Origin: an uncultured Methylococcaceae bacterium
GTDB lineage: Bacteria > Pseudomonadota > Gammaproteobacteria > Methylococcales > Methylomonadaceae
Reading direction: 5' to 3'
DNA length: 53,114 nt
Assembly (NCBI GenBank): GCA_903934035.1
Contig: CAIZMK010000094.1
Location: forward strand, 1 to 53,114
In this document: positions 35,693 to 44,135 of the stretch, piece after piece
Position numbering within the stretch: the stretch's first letter is position 1
Layout of the letters: each line of letters begins with the position of its first letter
Position numbers and translations under genes: made by a program
The notes under the pieces: model-generated
What the model saw: the letters and a program-made list of their open reading frames with translations, nothing else
What the model was told of the DNA's origin: nothing
Database searches by the model: none

Positions 35693-36736
35693 ATGTATAA
35701 ACGCATACTAGACAATCTTAATTGCGCCATTTTATTATTTGATCGCGACTTAATATTGACCTATATAAATACCTCAGGAGAAATTCTGTTGGCTGATAGC
35801 GCTAATCACTTGGTAGGTCATAGTGCAGATGAGCTATTTAAGTTTTCTGATACGGCTTTACTCATTAATTTAAAGCAATCTTTAGCTATGGCAGAGCCCT
35901 TAGTTGATCGAGCACTTTCTGTGACACGTGCAACTCATAATGCGACCATAAATTTTAGTGCCACGCCTATATTGATTGGCGATCAAGTCAATGAAATACT
36001 GCTAGAACTCCAGCAAATAGATAATCATCTACGAATTTCTAAAGAAGAACAGTTATTAGCGCAGCACAATACCGCTCGTTTATTTGTTAGGGGCTTGGCT
36101 CATGAAATAAAAAATCCTTTAGGTGGCTTGCGTGGAGCTGCACAGTTATTAGATCTGGAACTAGAAGATCCAGAGCTTAAAGAATATACCCAAATTATCA
36201 TTGCTGAATCAGATCGATTACAGGCACTCATGGATAAAATGTTAGGGCCTAATAAATTACCTAATAAAAAAACCATCAATATTCATGAAGTCTTAGAACG
36301 TGTTAGGCATTTAGTGCATGCTGAATCGAGTACTGCTTTGAAAATAATCAATGATTATGATCCCAGTATTCCCAATATTTATGCTGATAAAGATCAGCTC
36401 ATTCAAGCTATTTTAAATATTGCCAGAAATGCCATGCAGGCCATGGATGGTAAGGGTGAACTCATATTTAAAACACGTATCCATCGGCACATGAATGTGG
36501 GCCGTAAGCGTTATAAATTAGCAGTAAAGTGCGACATCATTGATAACGGACCGGGCATAGCTGCTAGCATGTTGAATCAAATCTTTTACCCTATGATTAC
36601 CGGTCGAGCTGAAGGTACTGGCTTAGGATTGTCGATTGCACAATCATTGATAAATCAACATAACGGCTTAATTGAATGTAAAAGTGAGCCAGGTCATACC
36701 GTATTTTCAATTTACTTACCGATGGAGGGTCAGTAA
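35693..36736 (+). CDS. ntrB: Nitrogen regulation sensor kinase/phosphatase NtrB
   Basis: A 347-residue cytoplasmic kinase without membrane helices. An N-terminal PAS domain (about 1-110, CAILLFDRDLILTYINTSGE) precedes HisKA with His137 in GLAHEIKNPLGGLRGAAQLL. The ATPase region contains AILNIARNAMQAM (N box), DIIDNGPGI (G1), FYPMITGRAEGTGLGLSIAQ (G2). The context, 1-bp TAATG overlap with ntrC and PII gene nearby, fixes the identity as NtrB (GlnL). In the known system unmodified PII makes it dephosphorylate NtrC under nitrogen excess. Confidence 0.95.
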   Translation: MYKRILDNLNCAILLFDRDLILTYINTSGEILLADSANHLVGHSADELFKFSDTALLINLKQSLAMAEPLVDRALSVTRATHNATINFSATPILIGDQVNEILLELQQIDNHLRISKEEQLLAQHNTARLFVRGLAHEIKNPLGGLRGAAQLLDLELEDPELKEYTQIIIAESDRLQALMDKMLGPNKLPNKKTINIHEVLERVRHLVHAESSTALKIINDYDPSIPNIYADKDQLIQAILNIARNAMQAMDGKGELIFKTRIHRHMNVGRKRYKLAVKCDIIDNGPGIAASMLNQIFYPMITGRAEGTGLGLSIAQSLINQHNGLIECKSEPGHTVFSIYLPMEGQ

Positions 36737-38169
36737 TGATTACAACCGAAACTGTTTGGATTGTTGATGATGATAAGTCTATCCGTTGGGTAGTTGAAAA
36801 AGCCTTACAAAAAGCAGGCATTATTACTCGCAGTTTTTCTAGTGGCAAAGACCTGATCATCGCTTTAAACGATGATCTACCAGATGCATTGATTACTGAT
36901 ATTCGTATGCCAGGCATGGATGGCTTGGAATTGTTAGGTAAAATACAGATTAGTCATCCAGCGTTGCCTGTCATAGTAATGACCGCGCATTCCGATTTAG
37001 AAAGTGCAGTTTCTGCTTTTCATGGCGGTGCGTTTGAATATTTACCTAAGCCTTTTGATATTAAGGAAGTGGTGAATTTAGCGCAACGAGCTTGCTTGCA
37101 TGGTCGACAACAACAAGATGACAATCAAAGTACGTTGGCGGTTAATGTCGAAGCTACACCTGAAATTATTGGTGAGGCGCCTGCTATGCAGGAAGTGTTT
37201 CGAGCCATAGGGCGATTAGCGCGTTCCCATATTACTGTACTTATTAATGGCGAATCTGGTGCGGGTAAGGAATTAGTCGCTAAAGCCTTGCATCGCCATA
37301 GTCCTAGAACGAAAAAGCCTTTTATTGCTTTAAATATGGCGGCTATTCCTAAAGACTTGATGGAGTCAGAGTTATTCGGCCATGAGAAAGGTGCTTTTAC
37401 GGGGGCGCAGTTAAGACGAGCGGGGCGATTTGAGCAAGCTAATGGAGGGACTTTATTTCTTGATGAAATAGGTGATATGCCGACAGAATTACAAACCCGT
37501 TTATTAAGAGTGTTAGCTGATGGTGAGTTTTATCCAGTTGGTGCACATCAAGCGGTGAAGGTTGATGTGCGTATTATTGCCGCAACTCATCAAGATTTAG
37601 AAACCTTAGTAGAGCAAGGCCGTTTTCGAGAGGATTTATTTCATCGCTTAAATGTTATTCGTATACATCTTCCCGCTTTGCGTGAGCGTAAACAAGATAT
37701 TCCCTTGTTATTACGTCACTTTTTACATCAAGCTGCTGCTGAACTGGGTGTAGAAATAAAGATTTTAAGGCCAGAAGCCGAGGCTTTTCTAAGTACTTTA
37801 GAATGGCCGGGTAACGTTAGGCAATTAGAAAATAGTTGTCGTTGGATAACCGTAATGGCCTCTGGACGTGAAGTTTATTTACATGATTTGCCACCTGAAT
37901 TACTTAACGCATCAATAGAGAAGGTCGATGCTGCAGCGGATTGGGAATCTTTATTTAGAAAAAGTATAGATCGGCAGTTATTAAATACCTTGGATAATAA
38001 TGCAGTCAAGATAGAAATTGCCAAGCAGGCTATTAATACGGTTGAAGCAATTTTAATCAAATCTGCTTTAGATTTCACGAGGGGCAAGCGTCATGAAGCC
38101 GCTCTTTTATTAGGTTATGGCCGAAACACCCTCACTCGTAAAATCAATGAGTTAGAAATAGAAGATTAA
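36736..38169 (+). CDS. ntrC: Sigma-54-dependent nitrogen regulator NtrC
   Basis: NtrC (GlnG) activates nitrogen-scavenging genes from enhancer sites with sigma-54 RNA polymerase. The 477-residue protein has a receiver with Asp55 in ALITDIRMPGMDG, an AAA+ domain with Walker A GESGAGKE (172-179), the sigma-54 contact loop GAFTGA (219-224), Walker B GGTLFLDEIGDMP and arginine-finger region VRQLENSCRW. A Fis-type helix-turn-helix ends the protein (EAALLLGYGRNTLTRKINEL). It overlaps ntrB by one base. Likely targets within the window are glnA and glnK-amtB, upstream of which NtrC-like dyads are present. Confidence 0.96.
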   Translation: MITTETVWIVDDDKSIRWVVEKALQKAGIITRSFSSGKDLIIALNDDLPDALITDIRMPGMDGLELLGKIQISHPALPVIVMTAHSDLESAVSAFHGGAFEYLPKPFDIKEVVNLAQRACLHGRQQQDDNQSTLAVNVEATPEIIGEAPAMQEVFRAIGRLARSHITVLINGESGAGKELVAKALHRHSPRTKKPFIALNMAAIPKDLMESELFGHEKGAFTGAQLRRAGRFEQANGGTLFLDEIGDMPTELQTRLLRVLADGEFYPVGAHQAVKVDVRIIAATHQDLETLVEQGRFREDLFHRLNVIRIHLPALRERKQDIPLLLRHFLHQAAAELGVEIKILRPEAEAFLSTLEWPGNVRQLENSCRWITVMASGREVYLHDLPPELLNASIEKVDAAADWESLFRKSIDRQLLNTLDNNAVKIEIAKQAINTVEAILIKSALDFTRGKRHEAALLLGYGRNTLTRKINELEIED

Positions 38170-38205
38170 TCCTCTATTGATAGTTTCTAATGTAGGTTAG
38201 CGATA

Positions 38206-38376
38206 GAGACTGTGAAAGTATTCTTTTTATTTCCCCCTCTTTAGCAAAGAGGGGCTAGGGGAGATTGGGTCTATAAAAAATAATCATTAAATATTAGTAG
38301 CCTATAACACAAAAAATCCCCCTCAGTCCCCCTTTTACAAAGGGGGAAGCTAAAATCACAATACTTTCACAGTCTC
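38206..38376. repeat. Repeat family F3, copy 2 (complete, 17-bp terminal inverted repeats)
   Basis: A 171-bp element bounded by GAGACTGTGAAAGTATT and its perfect inverse AATACTTTCACAGTCTC. GATA flanks both ends (38202-38205, 38377-38380), a possible 4-bp target duplication. Internally it has the two polypurine hairpins CCCCCTCTTTAGCAAAGAGGGG and CCCCCTTTTACAAAGGGGG. It has no coding potential. REP half-copies and a GACAGGTCGCGACG palindrome (38514) occupy 38377-38560. Confidence 0.8.
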
Positions 38377-38718
38377 GATAGCGTAACCCAACTAGCTATT
38401 AAAGTATCGGTGCTCGCAAATGTCCGGTTACGCTGCGCTAATCCGACCTACCCACTTCCACCTTCCCAAGTCTCCCCTACAAAACTATAAGTAGATGTCG
38501 ATCGTAATGTAGTGACAGGTCGCGACGTATCCCTATGGTGTGAAATGTACCTAAAATACGAACTTACTTGTGTAGAGACCTCACTTTATATTTGGAGTCA
38601 AAACTCATGAGTTTTGACTGATTGAATTGCCTCTGTATCCTAAAGATATAGGCTTACGAGTTATCACTAATCCAACCCAAAATCCTGTTGCACCATAAAT
38701 AAGCGTTTTAAAAGAATT

Positions 38719-38735
38719 TGCACTATTATTGTGCA
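38719..38735. promoter_or_regulatory. NtrC-like binding site upstream of glnK
   Basis: TGCAC-TATTATT-GTGCA is a 17-bp dyad with perfect outer half sites and the spacing of an NtrC site. It lies about 180 bp before the sigma-54 promoter of glnK. Confidence 0.7.
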
Positions 38736-38910
38736 TCACAATAGATTGCCACGATAATCCCATTCAACTGGCAATGTCAGTAGCGTTACGCGATTAATGA
38801 TAGATACTTTTAGAGATTACCTTGTAATCACCAGTGATAAAGGACGCTGTCGCATGACAGTGAGTATTTTTGTGGCCAATATCATTTGTAAAAGCCTTGG
38901 TATTTTAAAC

Positions 38911-38927
38911 TTGGCACAGTCTCTGCT
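38911..38927 (+). promoter_or_regulatory. Sigma-54 promoter of glnK-amtB
   Basis: TTGGCACAGTCTCTGCT matches the -24 consensus TTGGCAC with GG at 38913-38914 and the -12 GC at 38925-38926, exactly 10 bp apart. Transcription should begin near 38937, 40 bp before glnK. Together with the upstream dyad this predicts NtrC activation under nitrogen limitation. Confidence 0.82.
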
Positions 38928-38961
38928 TTACCTATTTTGAATCTGAATCGTTACTTTTTAA

Positions 38962-39315
<354 letters not shown>

Positions 39316-39331
39316 TAGAGCAGGAGGATTT

Positions 39332-40732
39332 ATGAACTATTTCTTAAAAATATTAACTTTAATCGCTATTTCGAGTTTTGCAGGAATTACTTTTGCCGAT
39401 GAAGCAGCGGCAGTTGTTGCGCCTGTTGCACAAAAAGGCGATACCGCTTGGATGATTGTAGCCACAATCTTAGTTATTCTCATGTCAATTCCTGGCTTGG
39501 CTTTATTTTATGGCGGTATGGTACGCGCTAAAAATATGCTTTCTGTATTAATGCAAGTTTTTGTGATTTTTTCACTGATGGCAGTTTTATGGGCACTTTA
39601 TGGCTACAGTATTGCCTTTACCGAAGGTAATGCTTTTGTCGGCGGTTTTGGTAAGTTATTTTTATTGGGTATAACACCTGATTCAATGGCCGCTACTTTC
39701 AGTAAAGGTGTTTATGTACCTGAATATATTTATGTTGCTTTCCAATTGACCTTCGCTTGTATTACTCCAGCTTTGATCATCGGCGCATTTGCTGAGCGTG
39801 TAAAGTTTTCAGCTATCTTAGTATTTATGGTGATTTGGTTTACTTTCGCCTACTTACCAATGGCTCATATGGTTTGGTATTGGGCGGGCCCAGATGCTTA
39901 TACCGATGCAAGCGCAGGTGAAACTGCCTTGGCTACAGCAGGCTTTTTGTTTCAAAAAGGAGCATTGGATTTTGCTGGTGGTACCGTTGTACATATTAAT
40001 GCCGGTATTGCAGGTTTAGTGGGTTGTTTAGTGATTGGCAAACGCATAGGTTATAAAAAAGAATCTTTAGCTCCACATAGCGTCACCATGACCATGATAG
40101 GTGCTTCATTATTATGGGTAGGCTGGTTTGGTTTTAATGTGGGCTCTAATCTTGAAGCCAATGGTCTTTCAGCCTTAGTTTTTGTTAATACTTTACTGGC
40201 AAGTGCTGCAGCAACTTTGGCTTGGACAGGTGCCGAATGGGTGGTTCGAGGTAAACCTAGTATGTTAGGGGGTGCATCAGGTTCTATAGCAGGTTTAGTT
40301 GCGATTACTCCAGCCTGTGGTTGGGCAGGCCCTATGGGTTCCATTGCCTTAGGTATCGTTGTTGGTATAGTTTGCTTCTGGGCGGTTACTAGCCTAAAAG
40401 GCATGATAGGCTATGATGATTCTTTGGATGCTTTCGGTGTTCACGGTATAGGCGGTATTATCGGTGCCTTAGGAACTGCGGTTGTTGCTAGTCCAGCTTT
40501 AGGTGGCACAGGTGTTTGGGACTATGTTACTAATAGTGTTGCTGAATATAGCATGACAACTCAATTGATTAGTCAGCTATGGGCAGTCGGTGTTTGTATC
40601 ATTTGGTCGGGCACTGTTTCATTTATTGCCTTCAAACTAGTTGATATCCTGATTGGATTGAGAGTAAGTGAAGAAGTTGAACGTGAAGGTTTAGATATCT
40701 CTGAACATGGCGAAACAGCTTATCATCACTAA
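39332..40732 (+). CDS. amtB: Ammonium transporter
   Basis: AmtB is a trimeric inner-membrane ammonium channel, inhibited by GlnK. The ATG at 39332 follows CAGGAGGATTT and begins a signal peptide (MNYFLKILTLIAISSFAGITFADE), usual for proteobacterial AmtB. A longer frame from 39272 overlaps glnK and is rejected. The 466-residue product has about 11 mature helices. Conserved segments include IPGLALFYGGMVRAKN, FQLTFACITPALIIGAFAER, DFAGGTVVHINAGIAGLVG with the first pore His, and DDSLDAFGVHGIGGIIGALG with the second. It is in an operon with glnK and ends in a strong terminator. Confidence 0.96.
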   Translation: MNYFLKILTLIAISSFAGITFADEAAAVVAPVAQKGDTAWMIVATILVILMSIPGLALFYGGMVRAKNMLSVLMQVFVIFSLMAVLWALYGYSIAFTEGNAFVGGFGKLFLLGITPDSMAATFSKGVYVPEYIYVAFQLTFACITPALIIGAFAERVKFSAILVFMVIWFTFAYLPMAHMVWYWAGPDAYTDASAGETALATAGFLFQKGALDFAGGTVVHINAGIAGLVGCLVIGKRIGYKKESLAPHSVTMTMIGASLLWVGWFGFNVGSNLEANGLSALVFVNTLLASAAATLAWTGAEWVVRGKPSMLGGASGSIAGLVAITPACGWAGPMGSIALGIVVGIVCFWAVTSLKGMIGYDDSLDAFGVHGIGGIIGALGTAVVASPALGGTGVWDYVTNSVAEYSMTTQLISQLWAVGVCIIWSGTVSFIAFKLVDILIGLRVSEEVEREGLDISEHGETAYHH

Positions 40733-40751
40733 ACACTAGGGTAATAAAGAT

Positions 40752-40784
40752 AAAAAAACGGGAGCTATAGCTCCCGTTTTTTTT
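40752..40784 (+). terminator. Rho-independent terminator of glnK-amtB
   Basis: AAAAAAACGGGAGC-TATA-GCTCCCGTTTTTTTT: a perfect G/C-rich stem flanked by A- and T-runs, 19 bp after the amtB stop codon. Confidence 0.92.
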
Positions 40785-40856
40785 GCTGATTACTGACGTT
40801 TAAACTAAAGTTGCTGCAATAGTAAAGGACTGGTAGCAATTCCTCGCCCCTACAAG

Positions 40857-41058
40857 CATAGGTATCTACACAAGTTTCTTATCGGCGTGGAAACGATAAA
40901 AATCACCGTAGGGGCGTATTGCATACGCCCAACATTGAAAGTCCAATGTTATAAAGCTTATTTTATAAGGGCGTATGCAATACGCCCCCTACGATCTTCA
41001 CCACAATGTTATCGTTCGCGCGTGGGAATGCTAACAATTATTTGTGTAGATACCTATG
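40857..41058. mobile_element. MITE-like element M, copy 2, nested in an F5 repeat
   Basis: The 202-bp copy has intact 17-bp ends CATAGGTATCTACACAA/TTGTGTAGATACCTATG and both internal GGGCGTAT...ATACGCCC palindromes. It is nearly identical to copy 1. It is flanked by CCCCTACAAG (40847-40856) and CCCCTACAG (41059-41067), a target duplication with one extra base. The target is the TCGCCCCTACAGTATG segment of an F5 repeat, whose right part continues after the insertion. Confidence 0.88.
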
Positions 41059-41145
41059 CCCCTACAGTATGGGTTCGCAGTTTATGTATACTCATGCCAA
41101 ATGAAATAAAGGAATGATATTACTTTTTACTTGTGAAGATGCCTA
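41059..41145. repeat. Repeat family F5, copy 3, right part
   Basis: CCCCTACAGTATGGG...TTATGTATACTCATGCC...TACTTTTTACTTGTGAAGATGCCTAT follows the order of the two longer F5 copies (45556-45665, 52666-52775) with more substitutions. It ends in a degenerate version of the M terminal repeat (TTGTGTAGATACCTAT). The left part is split off by M copy 2. Nothing else is seen to 41241. Confidence 0.6.
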
Positions 41146-41241
41146 TTCTGTAGGGGGGTATCATAGTTATGGGATGAAAGGTCGATTAACTCATCAAAAA
41201 CTTATGGGATGATTGGTACAGTCAATTGCAATTCAAAGAAT

Positions 41242-41667
41242 TTAAGGTCTTTCCCATAATAGCTTTCTTTCCGACGCTGTTATCGCCTGATCATTAATGC
41301 TGGCATAGCGACGTTGCATTAGACCAGAGTCGGCAAATTCCCAGTTCTCATTACCATAAGCTCGAAACCATTGCCCGGCATTATCATGCCATTCATATTC
41401 GAAACGTACAGCGATTTTATTATCCATAAAACACCAGAGCTCTTTTTTAAGTCGATAATCTTGTTCTTTTTCCCATTTACGTTTTAGAAAAGCTTTAATG
41501 GCTTCACGGCCAGAAAAGAATTCGCTACGATTTCGCCATTCTGAATCTACAGTGTAAGCCAGTGCGACGCGCTCAGGGTCACGGCTATTCCAAGCGTCTT
41601 CTGCTGCTTGTATTTTCTGTTGAGCAGTCTCTAGGGTAAACGGAGGCAGAGGAGGTTTAGTTTCCAT
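41242..41667 (-). CDS. DUF1348 (NTF2-like, SnoaL fold) protein
   Basis: A 141-residue protein matching the DUF1348 family of NTF2-like cone folds. Characteristic segments are [31 protein letters not shown] near 22-52, [26 protein letters not shown] near 53-78, [11 protein letters not shown] near 88, [12 protein letters not shown] near 102 and [13 protein letters not shown] near 117. Relatives are conserved but their function is not established; some NTF2-like proteins are small enzymes or binding proteins. It stands alone among repeats. Its upstream region begins with TTAATTAATTAATTAATTG, a simple repeat also seen before edd. Confidence 0.88.
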   Translation of the reverse strand: METKPPLPPFTLETAQQKIQAAEDAWNSRDPERVALAYTVDSEWRNRSEFFSGREAIKAFLKRKWEKEQDYRLKKELWCFMDNKIAVRFEYEWHDNAGQWFRAYGNENWEFADSGLMQRRYASINDQAITASERKLLWERP

Positions 41668-41710
41668 GATAGTTTGCTTTAATTAATTAATTAATTGTTG
41701 GTTGGGTTAG

Positions 41711-41875
41711 CGATAAAAAACACCGTAGGGGCGTATTGCATACGCCCAACATCGAAAGTCTATATGTTATAGAGCTTATTTTATAAGGGCGTATGCAATA
41801 CGCCCCTACGATCTTCACCACAATGTTATCGTTCTCGCATGTGAATGCTAACAATTATTTGTGTAGATACCTATG
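41711..41875. mobile_element. MITE-like element M, copy 3 (left end lost)
   Basis: The copy keeps CGATAAAAAACACCGTAGG, both 19-bp palindrome regions, the ATGTTATCGTTCTCGC arm and the right end TTGTGTAGATACCTATG. Its left terminal 35 bp are replaced by a REP half (GTTGGGTTAGCGATA). It directly abuts the interior of an F3 repeat, so it was inserted into F3 before or during the loss of the left side. Confidence 0.82.
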
Positions 41876-42016
41876 CTCTTTAGCAAAGAGGGTCTAGGGG
41901 AGATTGGGTTTATTAAAAATAATCATTAAATGTTAGTAGCCTATAACACAAAAAATCCCCCTCAGTCCCCCTTTTACAAAGGGGGAAGCTAAAATCATAA
42001 TACTTTCACGGTTTCG
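41876..42016. repeat. Repeat family F3, copy 3 (left end cut by M copy 3)
   Basis: It starts within the first hairpin (CTCTTTAGCAAAGAGGGTCTA) and continues through the second hairpin (CCCCCTTTTACAAAGGGGG) to ATACTTTCACGGTTTCG. From 41881 to the end it is almost identical to the copy at 38206-38376. A REP half follows (GATAGCGTAACCCA). Confidence 0.8.
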
Positions 42017-42096
42017 ATAGCGTAACCCAACATCGAAAATTGTCAAAGATGTTGATTAAGTTTGTACTAACATGGTTTACTTTATATTTTTAGTTA

Positions 42097-43191
42097 TTAA
42101 CAATCATCAACTTGATCAGCTAAGGCGCAAAGTTGTGCAACCAAGCTGTTTAATTCTTCAGTAGTCTCAGTACGAATCGTAGCATGAGCTACTTTACGGC
42201 CTTTGCGGGGCTCTTTATCATAAAGGTGTAAATGAGTATGAGGAATAGCCAATAACTCTTGAGTAGTCGGTAAGCCACCAATAAAATTAATCATTGCTGT
42301 TTTGCCAACGGCCGTTGTTGCTCCTAAAGGTAGGTCTAAAATGGCGCGTAAATGGTTTTCAAACTGACTGGTTTCAGCCCCTTCAATAGTCCAATGTCCT
42401 GAGTTATGCACACGGGGTGCAAATTCATTAGCGATTAATTGACCGTTCACTTCAAATAATTCCAAGGCCAAGACACCTACATAATCTAAGGCTGTCATTA
42501 AACTTGAGATATAAGCTTCGGCTTGTGCTTGCATGGGGTCATTAGCACAACGATGAGACACGCGTAAAATGCCAGCACGATGGACATTTTCAGACAGCGG
42601 ATAAAACACCATCTCACCAGAAACATTACGCGCTGCAATAATAGAGACTTCGCGGTTAAAAGGTACAAAGGCTTCAACGATAGCTGGTACACCTTGGAGA
42701 AGTGTCCATGCACTGGCTAAATCATCGGGTGTTTTTAATAAAGATTGGCCTTTACCGTCGTAGCCCATAGTACGACTTTTGATAATAGCTGGCCAGCCGA
42801 TAGTGTTCATGGCTAATTCTAAACTTTCTAAGCTATCGACAGCTGCATAGGCAGGGGTTGGAATATCAATATCATTAAAAAAAGTTTTTTCTATGAGTCG
42901 ATCTTGAGCAACGGCTAAGGCTTTGGGAGCGGGGTGCACTTGGGTGTGTGAGGCTAAAAATTCAGCGACATGCGCAGGCACGTTTTCAAATTCATAAGTG
43001 ACGATGTCGGAACGCTCAGCTAATTCAGCTAGTAAGCGCGGGTCATCATAAGCTCCGAGTAAATGTTCGCCTAAGCTATTGGCACAGGCATCAGCAGACG
43101 GATCGAGAAAAACAAATTTAACACCTAAGGGGTAGCCCGCTAAAGCGATCATGCGTGCTAATTGGCCAGCACCGAGTACTCCGACTATCAT
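42097..43191 (-). CDS. purK: 5-(carboxyamino)imidazole ribonucleotide synthase
   Basis: PurK, an ATP-grasp enzyme, makes N5-CAIR from AIR, bicarbonate and ATP in de novo purine synthesis. The 364-residue protein begins [24 protein letters not shown]. The ATP-grasp core shows [17 protein letters not shown] near 133-149, [18 protein letters not shown] near 172-189 and [39 protein letters not shown] near 240-278. It overlaps purE by 4 bp in the usual purE-purK order. Confidence 0.96.
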   Translation of the reverse strand: MIVGVLGAGQLARMIALAGYPLGVKFVFLDPSADACANSLGEHLLGAYDDPRLLAELAERSDIVTYEFENVPAHVAEFLASHTQVHPAPKALAVAQDRLIEKTFFNDIDIPTPAYAAVDSLESLELAMNTIGWPAIIKSRTMGYDGKGQSLLKTPDDLASAWTLLQGVPAIVEAFVPFNREVSIIAARNVSGEMVFYPLSENVHRAGILRVSHRCANDPMQAQAEAYISSLMTALDYVGVLALELFEVNGQLIANEFAPRVHNSGHWTIEGAETSQFENHLRAILDLPLGATTAVGKTAMINFIGGLPTTQELLAIPHTHLHLYDKEPRKGRKVAHATIRTETTEELNSLVAQLCALADQVDDC

Positions 43192-43685
43192 AAAGACTCC
43201 TCACGAGGGTCAGAATGGGCAAGCACATTTTCGGTTTGCTCGTTTCTAAAGGCGTGTAAAGCCTCTCGAAAATGAGTGTGTTTATTGCTGATAATAGCAG
43301 TGGCTAATAAGGCAGCATTGATAGCACCGGCTCTACCGATAGCCAAGGTGCCAACGGGAATACCTGCAGGCATTTGTACAATAGAGAGTAAAGAATCCAT
43401 GCCATTTAAGGCTTTAGACTGGACAGGTACGCCGAGCACAGGCACCACTGTTTTAGCAGCAGCCATGCCGGGTAAATGGGCAGCTCCGCCAGCGCCAGCG
43501 ATGATAACCTCTAAGCCTTTAGCTTCGGCGGTTTCTGCATAAGCAAACAGTTTATCCGGTGTTCTGTGAGCTGAAACGACTTCGCATTCATACGGAATTC
43601 CTAAACGATCTAGGGTATCTGCTGCATGGTGCATGGTTTCCCAATCGGAAGTTGAACCCATAATAATGCCAACCAGTGCTGCCAT
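43188..43685 (-). CDS. purE: N5-CAIR mutase (class I PurE)
   Basis: PurE converts N5-CAIR, the PurK product, to CAIR. The 165-residue octameric class I enzyme has [13 protein letters not shown] near 6-18, [15 protein letters not shown] near 37-51 with the catalytic His, [20 protein letters not shown] near 60-79, [21 protein letters not shown] near 87-107 and [17 protein letters not shown] near 112-128. An AAGGAGTAAAC ribosome-binding site precedes the ATG. With purK it forms a two-gene operon. Confidence 0.96.
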   Translation of the reverse strand: MAALVGIIMGSTSDWETMHHAADTLDRLGIPYECEVVSAHRTPDKLFAYAETAEAKGLEVIIAGAGGAAHLPGMAAAKTVVPVLGVPVQSKALNGMDSLLSIVQMPAGIPVGTLAIGRAGAINAALLATAIISNKHTHFREALHAFRNEQTENVLAHSDPREESL

Positions 43686-43852
43686 GTTTACTCCTTATAA
43701 TAACTGTACAACTGAATCAATAAAAGTTGCGTAGTATCGCATAATTGCCTTGATGATGCGCTCAAAGATTCGGGGCGGTTCAGAAGATTAGAAGAGGGGC
43801 TGGCGTGAATAGCTAAATTCGAATGTAATCTATAGACCGATCGTAATCTAGG

Positions 43853-43870
43853 GACAGGTAGCGACCTGTC
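43853..43870. repeat. GACAGGTAGCGACCTGTC palindrome
   Basis: Near-perfect 18-bp palindrome related to the perfect one at 14915-14930, located between purE and F2 copy 5. The other bases of 43686-43916 show nothing recognisable. Confidence 0.55.
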
Positions 43871-43916
43871 TCTACGGTGCTTTTTAAAACCGCTGAATGG
43901 CAATATAACACCAGTT

Positions 43917-44069
43917 GTAGGCCTGAATAAGGCTTTTCGAGCGTAGCGAGTAAAGCGTTTCCGGCATAGGCGCTGTAGATTTTGAAATGGACGGTCATTG
44001 TCTACAGGCACTATTCCTCGCCGAAAACGCCACCACGCGCTGCGCTTGGGTGGTCTTATTTCAGCCTAC
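43917..44069. repeat. Repeat family F2, copy 5 (longest)
   Basis: It runs from GTAGGCCTGAATAAGGC to GTGGTCTTATTTCAGCCTAC with the family blocks CTTTTCGAGCG, GTTTCCGGCATAGGCGC and CGCCACCACGCGCTGCGC. About 35 bp of extra central sequence (near 43977-44010) make it 153 bp instead of about 117. Confidence 0.75.
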
Positions 44070-44135
44070 AAAAGCTAAGCTATTGGCTGTTAGGCTTTTT
44101 GATGACCTATCAAGGCATTATTAAGCAACCAACAC

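Noticed and set aside
40887-41117. Open frame within M copy 2
   Set aside because: It is the accidental translation of palindromic repeat sequence (repeated CIRPT and AYAIRP) and not conserved between copies.
43688-44011. Minus-strand 107-codon frame between purE and F2 copy 5
   Set aside because: It crosses the GTCGCGAC palindrome and F2 repeat sequence and has no recognisable domain.
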